Below, piece after piece: positions 1 through 8,792 of a DNA stretch of 64,000 nucleotides. Position numbers and translations under genes: made by a program. Source of the stretch: CAYWKU01 sp964459325 (lineage in GTDB: Bacteria; RBG-13-61-14; CAYWKU01); NCBI GenBank assembly GCA_964459325.1, contig CAYWKU010000003.1:132397-196396 (forward strand), written 5' to 3'. The notes beneath the pieces are model-generated. The model was not told the DNA's origin. It saw only the letters and a list, made by a program, of their open reading frames with translations, and did no database searches. The stretch's first letter is position 1. Each line of letters begins with the position of its first letter.

Positions 1-1
1 A

Positions 2-1159
2 CACGCTGCTACCATGGTGACCGCCGGGGTGTACATGGTGGCCCGGTTGAACTTTTTGTTTGCGCTCAGCACTACCGCCTGCACGGTTGTGGCGGTGGTT
101 GGCGCGATAACGGCGCTTTATTCGGCGACCATCGCCGTTACTCAGAACGATATAAAGAAAGTGCTTGCATACTCCACCGTCAGCCAGCTCGGCTACATGT
201 TTGTGGGAGTGGGAGTTCTGGCATACAGCGCGGGCATTTTCCACCTGATGACGCACGCTTTCTTCAAGGCGTGCCTGTTCCTCGGCTCGGGCAGCGTGAT
301 TCACGCCATGGGGGGCGAGCAGGATATGCGCCGCATGGGCGGTCTGAAGAAGTACATGCCTCATACTTACTGGACGTTCCTGTTTGCAACCATCGCCATT
401 GCGGGTATCCCCCCATTCAGCGGCTTTTTCAGCAAGGACGAGATCATGTGGAAGGCCTGGGCCCACGGCCACCCGGCAGTGTGGGCTCTGTGCTGGCTGG
501 GAGCCGGCGTGACAGCGTTTTACATGTTCCGCTTGCTGTTTATGACCTTCCACGGCAAATGCCGCGCCGATGAGGAGACAAAGCATCATTTGCACGAAAG
601 TCCTCCCTCAATGCTCAGTGCTTTAATTATACTGGGTATACTTTCCCTGGTAGGAGGCTTTATAGGGGTGCCGGCGATATTCGGAGGCGCCAACCGGTTT
701 GAGCATTTCCTGGAGCCGATGTTCGAGGCAGCCGGACCGGTACTGGCTCACGCGGGCGAGCATTCTCACGCCGAGGAGTGGGTGATGGTGCTCCTGTCGG
801 TGGGCATTGCCGCGGTTGGGGTATTGTTTGGTTATATCCTTTACATTTCCAGGAAGGATGTGCCTTCTAAGGTGGCGGATACAATATCGCCCCTGTACAA
901 ACTCAGCCTTAACAAGTATTACGTCGATGAGATATACGAAGCCGGTATTATAAAGCCCATTCACAGGACGTCGGACTTTTTCCTGTGGCGATTTTTCGAC
1001 GTGTGGATAATAGACGGCGCGGTGAACGGCACGGCGCGGTTGTTCCGGGACGTGATGGGTGAAGGATTGCGGCGCGTGCAGAGCGGCGTCGTGAACTCGT
1101 ACGCGGTCTATTTTCTCCTGGGAGTGCTTTTAATCCTGGGGTACGTTCTCTGGCCCTAG
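2..1159 (+). CDS. nuoL: NADH-quinone oxidoreductase subunit L, C-terminal part (5' end outside window)
   Basis: Proton-translocating antiporter-like membrane subunit of respiratory complex I. The frame is already open from base 2 and reads HAAT before the ATG at 14, so that Met is internal and the gene starts upstream of the window. Family hallmarks seen are the HAATMVTAGVYMVAR stretch, the KKVLAYSTVSQLGYM segment with its conserved lysine, and many hydrophobic helices. The C-terminal part continues into the long amphipathic region and last membrane helix typical of NuoL. nuoM follows after 12 bases and nuoN overlaps nuoM, the usual L-M-N order. The identification is secure; only the N-terminal part is missing. 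Confidence 0.97.
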   Translation, partial: HAATMVTAGVYMVARLNFLFALSTTACTVVAVVGAITALYSATIAVTQNDIKKVLAYSTVSQLGYMFVGVGVLAYSAGIFHLMTHAFFKACLFLGSGSVIHAMGGEQDMRRMGGLKKYMPHTYWTFLFATIAIAGIPPFSGFFSKDEIMWKAWAHGHPAVWALCWLGAGVTAFYMFRLLFMTFHGKCRADEETKHHLHESPPSMLSALIILGILSLVGGFIGVPAIFGGANRFEHFLEPMFEAAGPVLAHAGEHSHAEEWVMVLLSVGIAAVGVLFGYILYISRKDVPSKVADTISPLYKLSLNKYYVDEIYEAGIIKPIHRTSDFFLWRFFDVWIIDGAVNGTARLFRDVMGEGLRRVQSGVVNSYAVYFLLGVLLILGYVLWP

Positions 1160-1171
1160 GGAGAAAGAGAT

Positions 1172-2755
1172 ATGATATCTAAGTACCTGTACGACTGGAT
1201 ATTAAGTATAGTCATCTTCCTGCCGCTGGCCGGCGGGGTGGTGGCGCTGTTCCTGCCGAAGGGCAAGGACAAATTCGTGCGCCACTTCGGGGTGGCTGTT
1301 TCTGTGGTGACGTTTCTGGCGAGCCTGCTGATTTTCAAGTGGTTCAAGATAAACGCCGAATTCCAGATGGGGCAGGCGTACGAGTGGATACCCAATTACG
1401 GCGTAAATTATCATGTTGCGGTTGACGGGATTAGCTTGTTCCTGGTTCTCCTGACAACTTTCCTGACCTTTATTGTCCTTCTTGCTTCATACTCCGGGGT
1501 GAAGGAGAAAGTAAAGCAATACGTTTTCTTCATGTTAATGCTCGAGACGGGTATGCTGGGCACGTTCCTGTCGCTGAACCTTTTCCTGTTTTACGTGTTT
1601 TGGGAAATAATGCTTATTCCCATGTATTTCCTTATAGGCGTTTGGGGGGGCGAACGCCGGATATACGCGGCCGTCAAGTTCTTCATCTACACGGTTATCG
1701 GCAGCCTGTTGATGCTGGTCGCGATTATTGCGTTCGTGTGGAGTTTCAGCACCCAACCTGACGGCTATATAACGTTCGAGTATGTGCCGCTTTTGGGCAC
1801 TGAGCTTGCGCTGGTGCCGCAGTTGTTGATGTTCGGGGCTTTTGCTCTGGCGTTTGCCATCAAGGTGCCGATGTTCCCGTTCCACACGTGGCTTCCGGAC
1901 GCGCACGTGGAGGCACCTACCGGAGGCAGCGTTATTCTGGCGGGAGTGCTGCTGAAAATGGGCACCTACGGCTTTCTGCGGTTCGCCATTCCGTTTTTCC
2001 CGGACGCTGTGCTCAAGCTGGTGCCGGTGATGATGGTGCTGGCGGCCATCGGCATCATTTACGGCGCCCTGGTGAGTATGGTGCAGCCGGATTTGAAGAA
2101 GCTGGTGGCTTACAGCTCGGTGAGCCACCTCGGTTTTGTGATGCTGGGCATGTTCGCTTTGACCAGCATCGGTGTTCAGGGCAGCGTTTTGCAGATGGTG
2201 AACCACGGGTTGAGCACCGGGGCGCTGTTTTTGCTGGTGGGGGTGATTTACGAAAGGAGGCATACGCGGCTGATTGCCGATTTCGGAGGATTGAGCAAGG
2301 TAATGCCCGTGTACGGTTCGATGTTCATGATTATAATGCTGAGCTCCGTGGGGTTACCCGGTCTTAACGGTTTCGTGGGCGAGTTTCTGATATTGATGGG
2401 AACATTCACCTCTCAGGTTCATCCCGCAATGAAGGCGTTTGCCGTGATATCGGCGCTCGGGGTGATATTTGCCGCGGTATACCTGCTGTGGATGTTCCAG
2501 AGGGTCATGTTCGGGCCGGTTAAACACGAGGAGAACAAGCACTTGAAGGACTTGTCGCTTCGCGAAGCGGTGATGTTCCTGCTGATACTTATTTTCGTGT
2601 TCTGGATAGGTATTTATCCTAAAACGTTCACCAGCCGGATGGAGCCGGCGGTGAACAGGGTGGTGCAGCACGTGGTTCCGGAGGATATGAGGTCGGCCAA
2701 GGTATCCCTTCCCGTGGGGGATGAAGAAGCCCGGCACGAGGAGGTTGACCGATGA
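1172..2755 (+). CDS. nuoM: NADH-quinone oxidoreductase subunit M
   Basis: Antiporter-like proton-pumping membrane subunit of complex I, 527 residues, about the usual length for NuoM. Visible hallmarks are the LFYVFWEIMLIPMYFLIG segment with the conserved membrane glutamate, the HTWLPDAHVEAPT motif, and LKKLVAYSSVSHLGFVMLG with the conserved lysine. Around fourteen hydrophobic helices are expected. The start ATG at 1172 is preceded by a purine-rich GGGAGAAAGAG. The stop overlaps the nuoN start by four bases (ATGA), which suggests translational coupling. Confidence 0.98.
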   Translation: MISKYLYDWILSIVIFLPLAGGVVALFLPKGKDKFVRHFGVAVSVVTFLASLLIFKWFKINAEFQMGQAYEWIPNYGVNYHVAVDGISLFLVLLTTFLTFIVLLASYSGVKEKVKQYVFFMLMLETGMLGTFLSLNLFLFYVFWEIMLIPMYFLIGVWGGERRIYAAVKFFIYTVIGSLLMLVAIIAFVWSFSTQPDGYITFEYVPLLGTELALVPQLLMFGAFALAFAIKVPMFPFHTWLPDAHVEAPTGGSVILAGVLLKMGTYGFLRFAIPFFPDAVLKLVPVMMVLAAIGIIYGALVSMVQPDLKKLVAYSSVSHLGFVMLGMFALTSIGVQGSVLQMVNHGLSTGALFLLVGVIYERRHTRLIADFGGLSKVMPVYGSMFMIIMLSSVGLPGLNGFVGEFLILMGTFTSQVHPAMKAFAVISALGVIFAAVYLLWMFQRVMFGPVKHEENKHLKDLSLREAVMFLLILIFVFWIGIYPKTFTSRMEPAVNRVVQHVVPEDMRSAKVSLPVGDEEARHEEVDR

Positions 2756-4221
2756 ACCTGGCATTTAAAGATTTCGGCGCCATCCTTCCTCTGGGGGTGA
2801 TTTGCGCGGCGGCGCTAATCATATTGATACTTGACCTGTTTCTTGATGAAAAGAGGAAGTATTTAAACGGTCTATTGGCGATGCTGGCATTTATCGGAGT
2901 GCTGGTGTCCATATATATAATGCGGGACTACGCGGTTGAGGCTTTCAACGGCTTCTACCTTATGGATAACTTTTCCAACTTCTTCAATATACTTTTCTGC
3001 CTGATAGGCGGAGTAACGGTTCTGTTAAGCTTCAATTACCTGAAGCTCGAGGGAATAAACCGTGGCGAGTATTATGTGCTGCTGTTGATATCGACGGCCG
3101 GGATGATGTTACTCGCGGGCGCCGGGAACCTGATGATGGTGTTTCTGGGGCTTGAGACGATGAGCATTCCGGTGTACGTGCTGGTAGGTTTTCGTAAAAA
3201 ACGCTCGGAAAGCGTAGAGGCGTCATTTAAGTATTTCATTGTGGGCGCTTTCGCTTCCGCGTTTCTGTTGTACGGTATTGCCCTGGTTTACGGGGCCACC
3301 GGCACCCTGGACCTGGCCGAGATAATGAAAGCGACGCCTTCTTCCAAGCCCCTTTACATGTTCGGTGTCGGTCTGATAATAGTGGGGATGGGATTTAAGG
3401 TAAGCGCGGTGCCCTTCCACATGTGGACGCCGGACGCTTACCAGGGGGCGCCCACTCCCATCACGGGCTATATGGCGGCGGGGGTGAAGGCCGCCGGGTT
3501 TGCGGCACTCATCCGGCTGTTTTACGTCACCTTCTCCAGCGACATGCTGTTTGAAGACTGGAGCAATATACTCTGGGGAATTGCCGTGGCCACCATGACG
3601 CTCGGTAACATCGTGGCGCTTACTCAGAGCAATTTGAAAAGAATGCTCGCTTATTCGAGCATCGCCCATGCGGGATACCTCCTGGCGGCTCTCTCCACGG
3701 GTACCGAGGAAGCAGCGGGGAGCATACTCTATTACCTCATCGCTTACGCTCTTATGAACCTCGGCGCTTTCGGCTGCATTGTCTTGAGCGCATGGAAGGG
3801 TCACGAGGGCGACGAGTTGAAGGATTTCCGGGGTATGGGTTGGGAAAAGCCGGTAATGGGAGTGGTGCTGAGCGTTTTCATGTTCAGCCTGGCCGGAATT
3901 CCACCCACCGCGGGTTTCGTGGGCAAGTTCTTCGTGTTCAGCTCTATTATAAAGGCCAAGTTCTACTGGCTTGCGGTAATCGGTATTTTGAACAGTATCG
4001 TTGCGGTTTATTACTACCTGCGGGTGGTGCTGGTTATGTACATGCAGCCCCGCGAGGTGGAAATTCATCCGGATGACCGGAGCATATTCGCCAGAGGCCC
4101 CTTCGTGGCGGGCTCGTTGGTTGCTTCCGCCGTTCTTACCCTGGTGGTCGGGTTGTGGCCGTATTACTTCTACATTACCGCGATTAATTCCGTGAGGTAC
4201 GTTCTGCCTCTTATGCCATAA
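2752..4221 (+). CDS. nuoN: NADH-quinone oxidoreductase subunit N
   Basis: Third antiporter-like proton channel of complex I, 489 residues, of normal length. Shared family motifs are VFLGLETMSIPVYVLVGF with its glutamate, PFHMWTPDAYQGAPTPITG, and LKRMLAYSSIAHAGYLL. The protein is hydrophobic throughout. The start ATG overlaps the nuoM stop, and a GAGGAGG-like site lies within the end of nuoM. It is the last gene of the operon, because a strong hairpin terminator follows within 30 bases. Confidence 0.98.
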   Translation: MNLAFKDFGAILPLGVICAAALIILILDLFLDEKRKYLNGLLAMLAFIGVLVSIYIMRDYAVEAFNGFYLMDNFSNFFNILFCLIGGVTVLLSFNYLKLEGINRGEYYVLLLISTAGMMLLAGAGNLMMVFLGLETMSIPVYVLVGFRKKRSESVEASFKYFIVGAFASAFLLYGIALVYGATGTLDLAEIMKATPSSKPLYMFGVGLIIVGMGFKVSAVPFHMWTPDAYQGAPTPITGYMAAGVKAAGFAALIRLFYVTFSSDMLFEDWSNILWGIAVATMTLGNIVALTQSNLKRMLAYSSIAHAGYLLAALSTGTEEAAGSILYYLIAYALMNLGAFGCIVLSAWKGHEGDELKDFRGMGWEKPVMGVVLSVFMFSLAGIPPTAGFVGKFFVFSSIIKAKFYWLAVIGILNSIVAVYYYLRVVLVMYMQPREVEIHPDDRSIFARGPFVAGSLVASAVLTLVVGLWPYYFYITAINSVRYVLPLMP

Positions 4222-4250
4222 TTTCTAAAGAAGCATCAAGAGAAGCAAAT

Positions 4251-4291
4251 AAAATCCCGGGAGGCGTTTCGCTTCCCGGGTTTTGTTTTTT
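4251..4291 (+). terminator. Rho-independent terminator, probably bidirectional
   Basis: A GC-rich stem (AAAA, CCCGGGA and GCG arms paired with CGC, TCCCGGG and TTTT, one mismatch and one bulge) is followed by TTTTGTTTTTT. The A-tract on the left makes it work in both directions. It lies between the converging nuoN and efp genes and probably ends both transcripts. Confidence 0.9.
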
Positions 4292-4314
4292 AATCGGCTT
4301 GTTACGGTTTGATG

Positions 4315-4884
4315 CTAGGTTCCGGCAGCCCTTTCCACGTAAGAATAATCTTCCGTATCGACCTTGATAACGTCGCCGACGTTGATGAACTCCGGGCCTT
4401 TTACTACCAGGCCGGTTTCCAATGTAAGAGGCTTGTTATTGCTGGCAACGGTTGCTCCCTTGAAGGCGGGTTCGCACTCGGTTACTTGAAGCTCGACGGT
4501 TTTGGGGAGATTTATTCCTATCGGTTGGCCTTCGTGGAAATAGAGGGTTATCTCCTGGTTTTCTTTAAGCAATTGGGCCGCTTCTCCGACCAGTTCCTCG
4601 TCCAATGTAACCTGCTCATACGTTTCCCGGTCCATGAATACGAAGTGGTTTCCGTCCCGGTAAAGGAACTCGAAGGGCCGGGTTTCCAGCGAGGCCTTTT
4701 CCACCTTGTCGCCGGGGCGGAAGCGGTAATCGATTATGGAGCCGGTTTTGAGGCTTTTCAGCTTTGTCTGCATGAGGGCGTTTCCCTTTCCGGGAGTTAT
4801 GTGCTGGTAATCGTGAACCCGGTATAGCTCGCCGTCGAGTTTCAGGAGCATTCCCTTCCGTATTCTTGTGGCCACTATTTCCAT
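4315..4884 (-). CDS. efp: Translation elongation factor P
   Basis: EF-P binds ribosomes stalled at polyproline and promotes peptide bond formation. The protein has 189 residues, the usual length, with the N-terminal KOW-like domain followed by two OB domains. The tip of domain I reads TPGKGNAL, putting the lysine that is modified in many species at residue 33. No modification enzyme gene (epmA/epmB, earP) is seen in the window. The ATG at 4884 is chosen over an upstream in-frame extension because CGGAGGTGAT, a strong ribosome site, precedes it and MEIVATRIRKG is the family's N-terminus. It lies 29 bases downstream of the ychF-like gene and is probably co-transcribed with it. Confidence 0.95.
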   Translation of the reverse strand: MEIVATRIRKGMLLKLDGELYRVHDYQHITPGKGNALMQTKLKSLKTGSIIDYRFRPGDKVEKASLETRPFEFLYRDGNHFVFMDRETYEQVTLDEELVGEAAQLLKENQEITLYFHEGQPIGINLPKTVELQVTECEPAFKGATVASNNKPLTLETGLVVKGPEFINVGDVIKVDTEDYSYVERAAGT

Positions 4885-4913
4885 GTGTAAATCACCTCCG
4901 AGTAGATTTCGGT

Positions 4914-5972
4914 TCACACGTTGAACCTGAAGAAGATAACATCTCCGTCCCGGACGATATAATCCTTTCCCTCGAGTCTCATTTTTCCGGACTGTTTGGC
5001 GGCGGTTTCGCCACCGCACTCGATGAAATCTTCGTAGTATATTACTTCCGCCCTGATGAAGCCGCGTTTCATGTCGGAATGGACTTTCCCGGCGGCCTCT
5101 ATCGCTGGAGTGCCCCGGGGTACGTTCCATGCGTGCGCCTCGCGGGAGGAGCCGGCGACGGTGAAGAAACTGACCAGGTCGAGGGCGGCGAAGGTTTCGC
5201 GGAGGAACACGTCCAACGCGGTTCCTTTCAATCCCATTTCGCGGGCGTAAATATCCCGCTCCTCCGGCTCCATCTGCTCGATTTCCATCTGCAGCTTCGC
5301 GGGCATGGACATATATCGTAAATTTCGCTTCTCAGCGAACTCCTTCAAGCTCCCGGGTTCCGGTTCGTTCAACTTGTCTTCGCTGATGTTGCGTATAAGC
5401 AGTGCGTTTTTCCGGCTTAGAAACGAATATGACGAAACCGCTTTTTCCTCTTCCTTGTTTAAATCAAGCGTTCTCAGGGGCATTTCGTTCTCCAGGTGCT
5501 TGCGGCATTTTTCGAGGGTATCCCGTTCAAGGCCCTTTGCGTTTTCCTTTTTCATGCGTTCGAGTTTTTCTTCAACGATTACCATGTCGGACAGGGCCAG
5601 CTCGTTCTCCAGCTCTCCCGCGTCTTCCAGCGGGTCCGGGCCTCTTCCCGATGGACTTACGTATTCGTCGAAATCGGCGATTATGATGGCGAAAGCGTCC
5701 TCCGCCTGCATCATGTTCAAGAGCTTCGGCTCGATGCCGCGTTTGTTGTCGGATTCGGACACCGGTCCCGCCACGTCTGAGAAGGTTATCTCGGGGGGCA
5801 CCGTTTTTTTTGCCTCCGCCAGCCCGGCAACTTTTTCCAGCCTCGGGTCGGGCGCCTTAACCGCCGCAACGTGCGATTTGCGCGCCCCGCCCACTTGGGC
5901 CCCGGCGCCGGTAAGGGCGTTAAAGAGCGTAGTTTTTCCGCTGCCCGCCGGCCCTATTATTCCAACCTTCAT
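4914..5972 (-). CDS. YchF/OLA1-like P-loop ATPase with TGS domain
   Basis: Cytosolic ribosome-associated P-loop NTPase of the Obg/YchF group, 352 residues against about 363 for typical YchF. The C-terminal block (SFFTVAGSSREAHAWNVPRGT, then RGFIRAEVIYYEDF and a terminal RLEGKDYIVRDGDVIFFRF) is the YchF TGS domain. The N-terminus differs: the P-loop is GPAGSGKTT (residues 7-15) rather than the family's usual GxPNVGKST. The G3-like motif reads DVAG and the adenine-recognition motif NISE fits the YchF NxxE pattern. This may be a diverged YchF or a second paralogue. No ribosome site is visible before the ATG, and the AT-rich island begins immediately upstream. Confidence 0.82.
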   Translation of the reverse strand: MKVGIIGPAGSGKTTLFNALTGAGAQVGGARKSHVAAVKAPDPRLEKVAGLAEAKKTVPPEITFSDVAGPVSESDNKRGIEPKLLNMMQAEDAFAIIIADFDEYVSPSGRGPDPLEDAGELENELALSDMVIVEEKLERMKKENAKGLERDTLEKCRKHLENEMPLRTLDLNKEEEKAVSSYSFLSRKNALLIRNISEDKLNEPEPGSLKEFAEKRNLRYMSMPAKLQMEIEQMEPEERDIYAREMGLKGTALDVFLRETFAALDLVSFFTVAGSSREAHAWNVPRGTPAIEAAGKVHSDMKRGFIRAEVIYYEDFIECGGETAAKQSGKMRLEGKDYIVRDGDVIFFRFNV

Positions 5973-6056
5973 TTTTGATTAATTTTGCACAAGATAATGA
6001 GCTAACGTACTTTGAAGTGTTGATCATCTCATTTCTTTTGATACTTGGTAATCGAT

Positions 6057-7022
6057 TTAATCTTTAAGATTTATAGGTATCTCGATAAGCATTGACTTAT
6101 CGTATTCAACATCGCTTACACGTAAGTTGTAGGTTTCTAGTAATTTTAGAAAACCATGTTGGAGTCGGTTTTGAGAAAAAGTTGATAATTCCTCAATATT
6201 TTGACTAACAAAGGATTCCACTGATTCAACAGTGACTTTTCCTGGAATTGTTGCTTCGACATTTTGAGGAGCTCCTTCTAATCTTCTATTCGGTACTAGA
6301 AGGAATGCTCGAAGACCTTCATTCAAGTTTTCCTGACATTTTTCGTATACGCGAGACATTGGAGAGATGGTTACGTGAAATACAGTATCTTCTATTAAAA
6401 AATCTCCATGTTTACCTTTCTGATCATCAGATGTGCTGAATGATTCGTTTCTAATCTCAACATTTGGGAACCGAAGCCGGAGCTTTGCACCTACAAGATA
6501 CTGTGCGACAGGACCCTCCTTGCCTGAATGAGCAGCAACATCCAATATGTCTCTTATCAATTGCCAAGTTGTTCTAGACGAATCATAAGAGAATTTTAGA
6601 CGCTGACGACCATGAAAATCCTTTACTTTCTCCACTAAATAAGACTGGCAATCCTCTAAAATTTCATTTCGCTCATTAATTGGAAGATCGCCGGTCTTTG
6701 TTTTATCTAATGTATCAAGAAGTTTTACGATATCACCCCGTAGTCCTCTATTTGTTCTCCCACCTTCGCTAACAAAAGGTCTGGTTTCACCAAATTCTTC
6801 CAGTATGGTTTTTACGGCGCCGCCACTAGTGCCTTTTATTTGTGTTCCCCCCTTCGAAGTATGCGCATCTATATCAAGATTAAAATTTGTTTTTAGGCGT
6901 TCAAGGACAACTAATGCTCCCGCCACGGTGCCTTTGGCAGGGCCACCACTGCCGGAATAAACAGGTAAATTTTGGTACCAATTTTCGAAATCTTTTAATG
7001 TCTTTTTCTTTATTTTTTTCAT
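6057..7022 (-). CDS. DUF4928-like protein, probable restriction endonuclease
   Basis: This 321-residue protein looks like the DUF4928 family, which as recalled occurs beside cytosine methyltransferases. The supporting features are the GGTQIKGTSGGAV stretch, EGGRTNRG (residues 86-93), and a later KHGDFLIEDTVFHVTISP segment. The D207-to-H216 spacing resembles a PD-(D/E)xK core in which the usual ExK is replaced by HVT. Catalytic activity is therefore an inference. It starts at the ATG at 7022, 13 bases after the stop of the Vsr-methyltransferase gene, so the two form an operon. Its AT-rich sequence and codon use are unlike the flanking genes, which suggests lateral transfer. Confidence 0.72.
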   Translation of the reverse strand: MKKIKKKTLKDFENWYQNLPVYSGSGGPAKGTVAGALVVLERLKTNFNLDIDAHTSKGGTQIKGTSGGAVKTILEEFGETRPFVSEGGRTNRGLRGDIVKLLDTLDKTKTGDLPINERNEILEDCQSYLVEKVKDFHGRQRLKFSYDSSRTTWQLIRDILDVAAHSGKEGPVAQYLVGAKLRLRFPNVEIRNESFSTSDDQKGKHGDFLIEDTVFHVTISPMSRVYEKCQENLNEGLRAFLLVPNRRLEGAPQNVEATIPGKVTVESVESFVSQNIEELSTFSQNRLQHGFLKLLETYNLRVSDVEYDKSMLIEIPINLKD

Positions 7023-7035
7023 TATGTTGAAAATT

Positions 7036-8652
7036 TTATACCCTCTGAAGGAGTTCTCCTCTAATCAATTCATTTACAACAGGATTAAAGTAATGCTTTG
7101 CTATCCATTCTATAACCGGCACACATACTGCGTCGCCAAACCCGAAAAGGCTTTGGTTTAAAGGCATTTCAGTCTTATAGTTGTTTGCGCCCATTAAACG
7201 AGCACACTCTTTTGGCGTTAATAAACGGACATGATACTCCCCACCACCTGCTTTGAAAAGAATCTGCCTGGCGCTTCCTCCCCTGGGAGTTCTTAAACAA
7301 CCTGCAATTCCGTCAATTCTTAGCTCGGCCATTGATTTTCCATTTCTCATTCGTCTGAAAATAGTTCCATATGACCATCTAGGACCTTGTATCATCTGTT
7401 CGGCGATTTTCCTGTGAGGATCGCTCATTTGATTTAAAAGATATTCCGCCCTTTCAACGCTCCACCATTCATCTGAATTATGGGGGATATCATCAAGTAT
7501 GTCCGCCAACTTTGTCGTTGGGCGCGGTGGCGCAGGAATACTGCGGATAGCCCACCGAACCTCAGGGTGCGCATATATGAACTGAGTAAGCATTTTAGGC
7601 CTAAGAGGATGGATTTCGTAGACATGTGATGTTGTCTTGTGAATATATCTATCGCTTCTTATGCCGACAACGAATAATCTTGGCCTGCTTTGAGGAACAA
7701 AATTCACTGCATTTATTAAGAAAGCATCAACAAGATACCCTAATTCATTAAGCGTTTTTAGGGCAAGGCTAAAATCTTTTCCTTTCTGGGAGGTCAGAAA
7801 ACCCGTAACATTCTCCAGTAAAATAATTGGGGGTCTTCGTTCTTGCATTTCATTAATAAGTTTTATAAAGCCCCACAGGGCCGATGACTGTTTTCCGACC
7901 AGTCCTGAGCGGCTCCCTGCCAGTGAAAGATCGTTGCATGGGAATGAAGCGGTAGCCAAGGTTATATTTGGAATTTGACTGGCCTCTAATTTGTGAATAT
8001 CCATTAATAAATAATGTCCATCCGCATCTTTGAAGTTACTTTTGTACATTTTGTATTTATCGGGATCAATATCGTTTGCAAACTTTATTGACCAGCCTTG
8101 CTTTTCGAGAGCTAACCTCATTAAGCCGATGCCGGCGAAAAAGTCAGCAAAACTCTTCTCCGGAAGCAATGATGCGTTCATTTTTTTTTCTGATTTATGC
8201 CTTCCGTTAATTGCGCTAAGCACCAACCCTAAGCAACTCTCCAAATCCTCGTAAATATCGCTTTCCCAAAAACGTATCACCTTCCAGCCTTCTTCCAGTA
8301 AACTATTAACATTCTTGCAGTCACGCTCTATGTTCCCGCGAATCTTCTTAGACCAATAGTTTTTTGATTTTGATTTTTTGAATTGATCTTCCAGGCTGGT
8401 TAAGCCCCTTTTTCTCCATTGATTTCCGTGCCAAAAATCTCCATCAATAAAGATAGCAACTCTTTTCGAAGTTATTGCAATATCCGGTTTTCCGGCAATA
8501 TCTTTGGGAGCAACGCGATATCGAATTCCTTTCTTCCATAAAGCTTTTCTCAGTATGACTTCAGGTGCTGTATTTTCGGAACGGACTTTCCTCATGCGCT
8601 CGGAAGTCTTGTCCTCTTCGCTGGATGAAACTATGGAATTATACTCACTCAT
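7036..8652 (-). CDS. Fusion of Vsr mismatch endonuclease and C5-cytosine DNA methyltransferase
   Basis: Two enzymes are joined in one 538-residue chain. Residues about 14-150 are a Vsr (very short patch repair) nuclease: MRKVRSENTAPEV, KPD with D57, and DGDFWHGNQW with H75. The cysteines that bind zinc in E. coli Vsr are not evident. Residues about 166-530 are a C5-methyltransferase: FAGIG (motif I, 171-175), FPCN with catalytic C239 (motif IV), ENV (280-282, motif VI), QSRPR (321-325, motif VIII) and GDAVCVPVIEWIA (motif X). Vsr repairs T:G mismatches made when 5-methylcytosine deaminates, so the fusion links modification to repair. A TTG at 8691 would extend the N-terminus by 13 residues, but the predicted promoter ends there, so the ATG at 8652 is preferred. 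Confidence 0.9.
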   Translation of the reverse strand: MSEYNSIVSSSEEDKTSERMRKVRSENTAPEVILRKALWKKGIRYRVAPKDIAGKPDIAITSKRVAIFIDGDFWHGNQWRKRGLTSLEDQFKKSKSKNYWSKKIRGNIERDCKNVNSLLEEGWKVIRFWESDIYEDLESCLGLVLSAINGRHKSEKKMNASLLPEKSFADFFAGIGLMRLALEKQGWSIKFANDIDPDKYKMYKSNFKDADGHYLLMDIHKLEASQIPNITLATASFPCNDLSLAGSRSGLVGKQSSALWGFIKLINEMQERRPPIILLENVTGFLTSQKGKDFSLALKTLNELGYLVDAFLINAVNFVPQSRPRLFVVGIRSDRYIHKTTSHVYEIHPLRPKMLTQFIYAHPEVRWAIRSIPAPPRPTTKLADILDDIPHNSDEWWSVERAEYLLNQMSDPHRKIAEQMIQGPRWSYGTIFRRMRNGKSMAELRIDGIAGCLRTPRGGSARQILFKAGGGEYHVRLLTPKECARLMGANNYKTEMPLNQSLFGFGDAVCVPVIEWIAKHYFNPVVNELIRGELLQRV

Positions 8653-8699
8653 TGATTTGTGCTCATTATATTCTTTCGCTCCGAAATCCAACTTGTCTT

Positions 8700-8728
8700 A
8701 TATTAACTTAATATGCGACTTGTATCAA
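8700..8728 (-). promoter_or_regulatory. Candidate sigma-70 promoter of the restriction-modification operon
   Basis: Read on the minus strand, TTGATA and TAATAT are separated by 17 bases. Transcription would begin near 8693, about 40 bases before the ATG at 8652. The local AT-richness makes chance matches more likely. Confidence 0.5.
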
Positions 8729-8792
8729 TTCTTTTTTTAGGACGCAAATCCACTTGAAGAAAGGCTACCTTAAGTTCTAAAATGAGGGTAAC

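Noticed and set aside
8653..8691. TTG start for the Vsr-methyltransferase fusion at 8691.
   Set aside because: The predicted -10 box ends at 8700, which would place the TTG at the transcription start; the ATG at 8652 is more likely.
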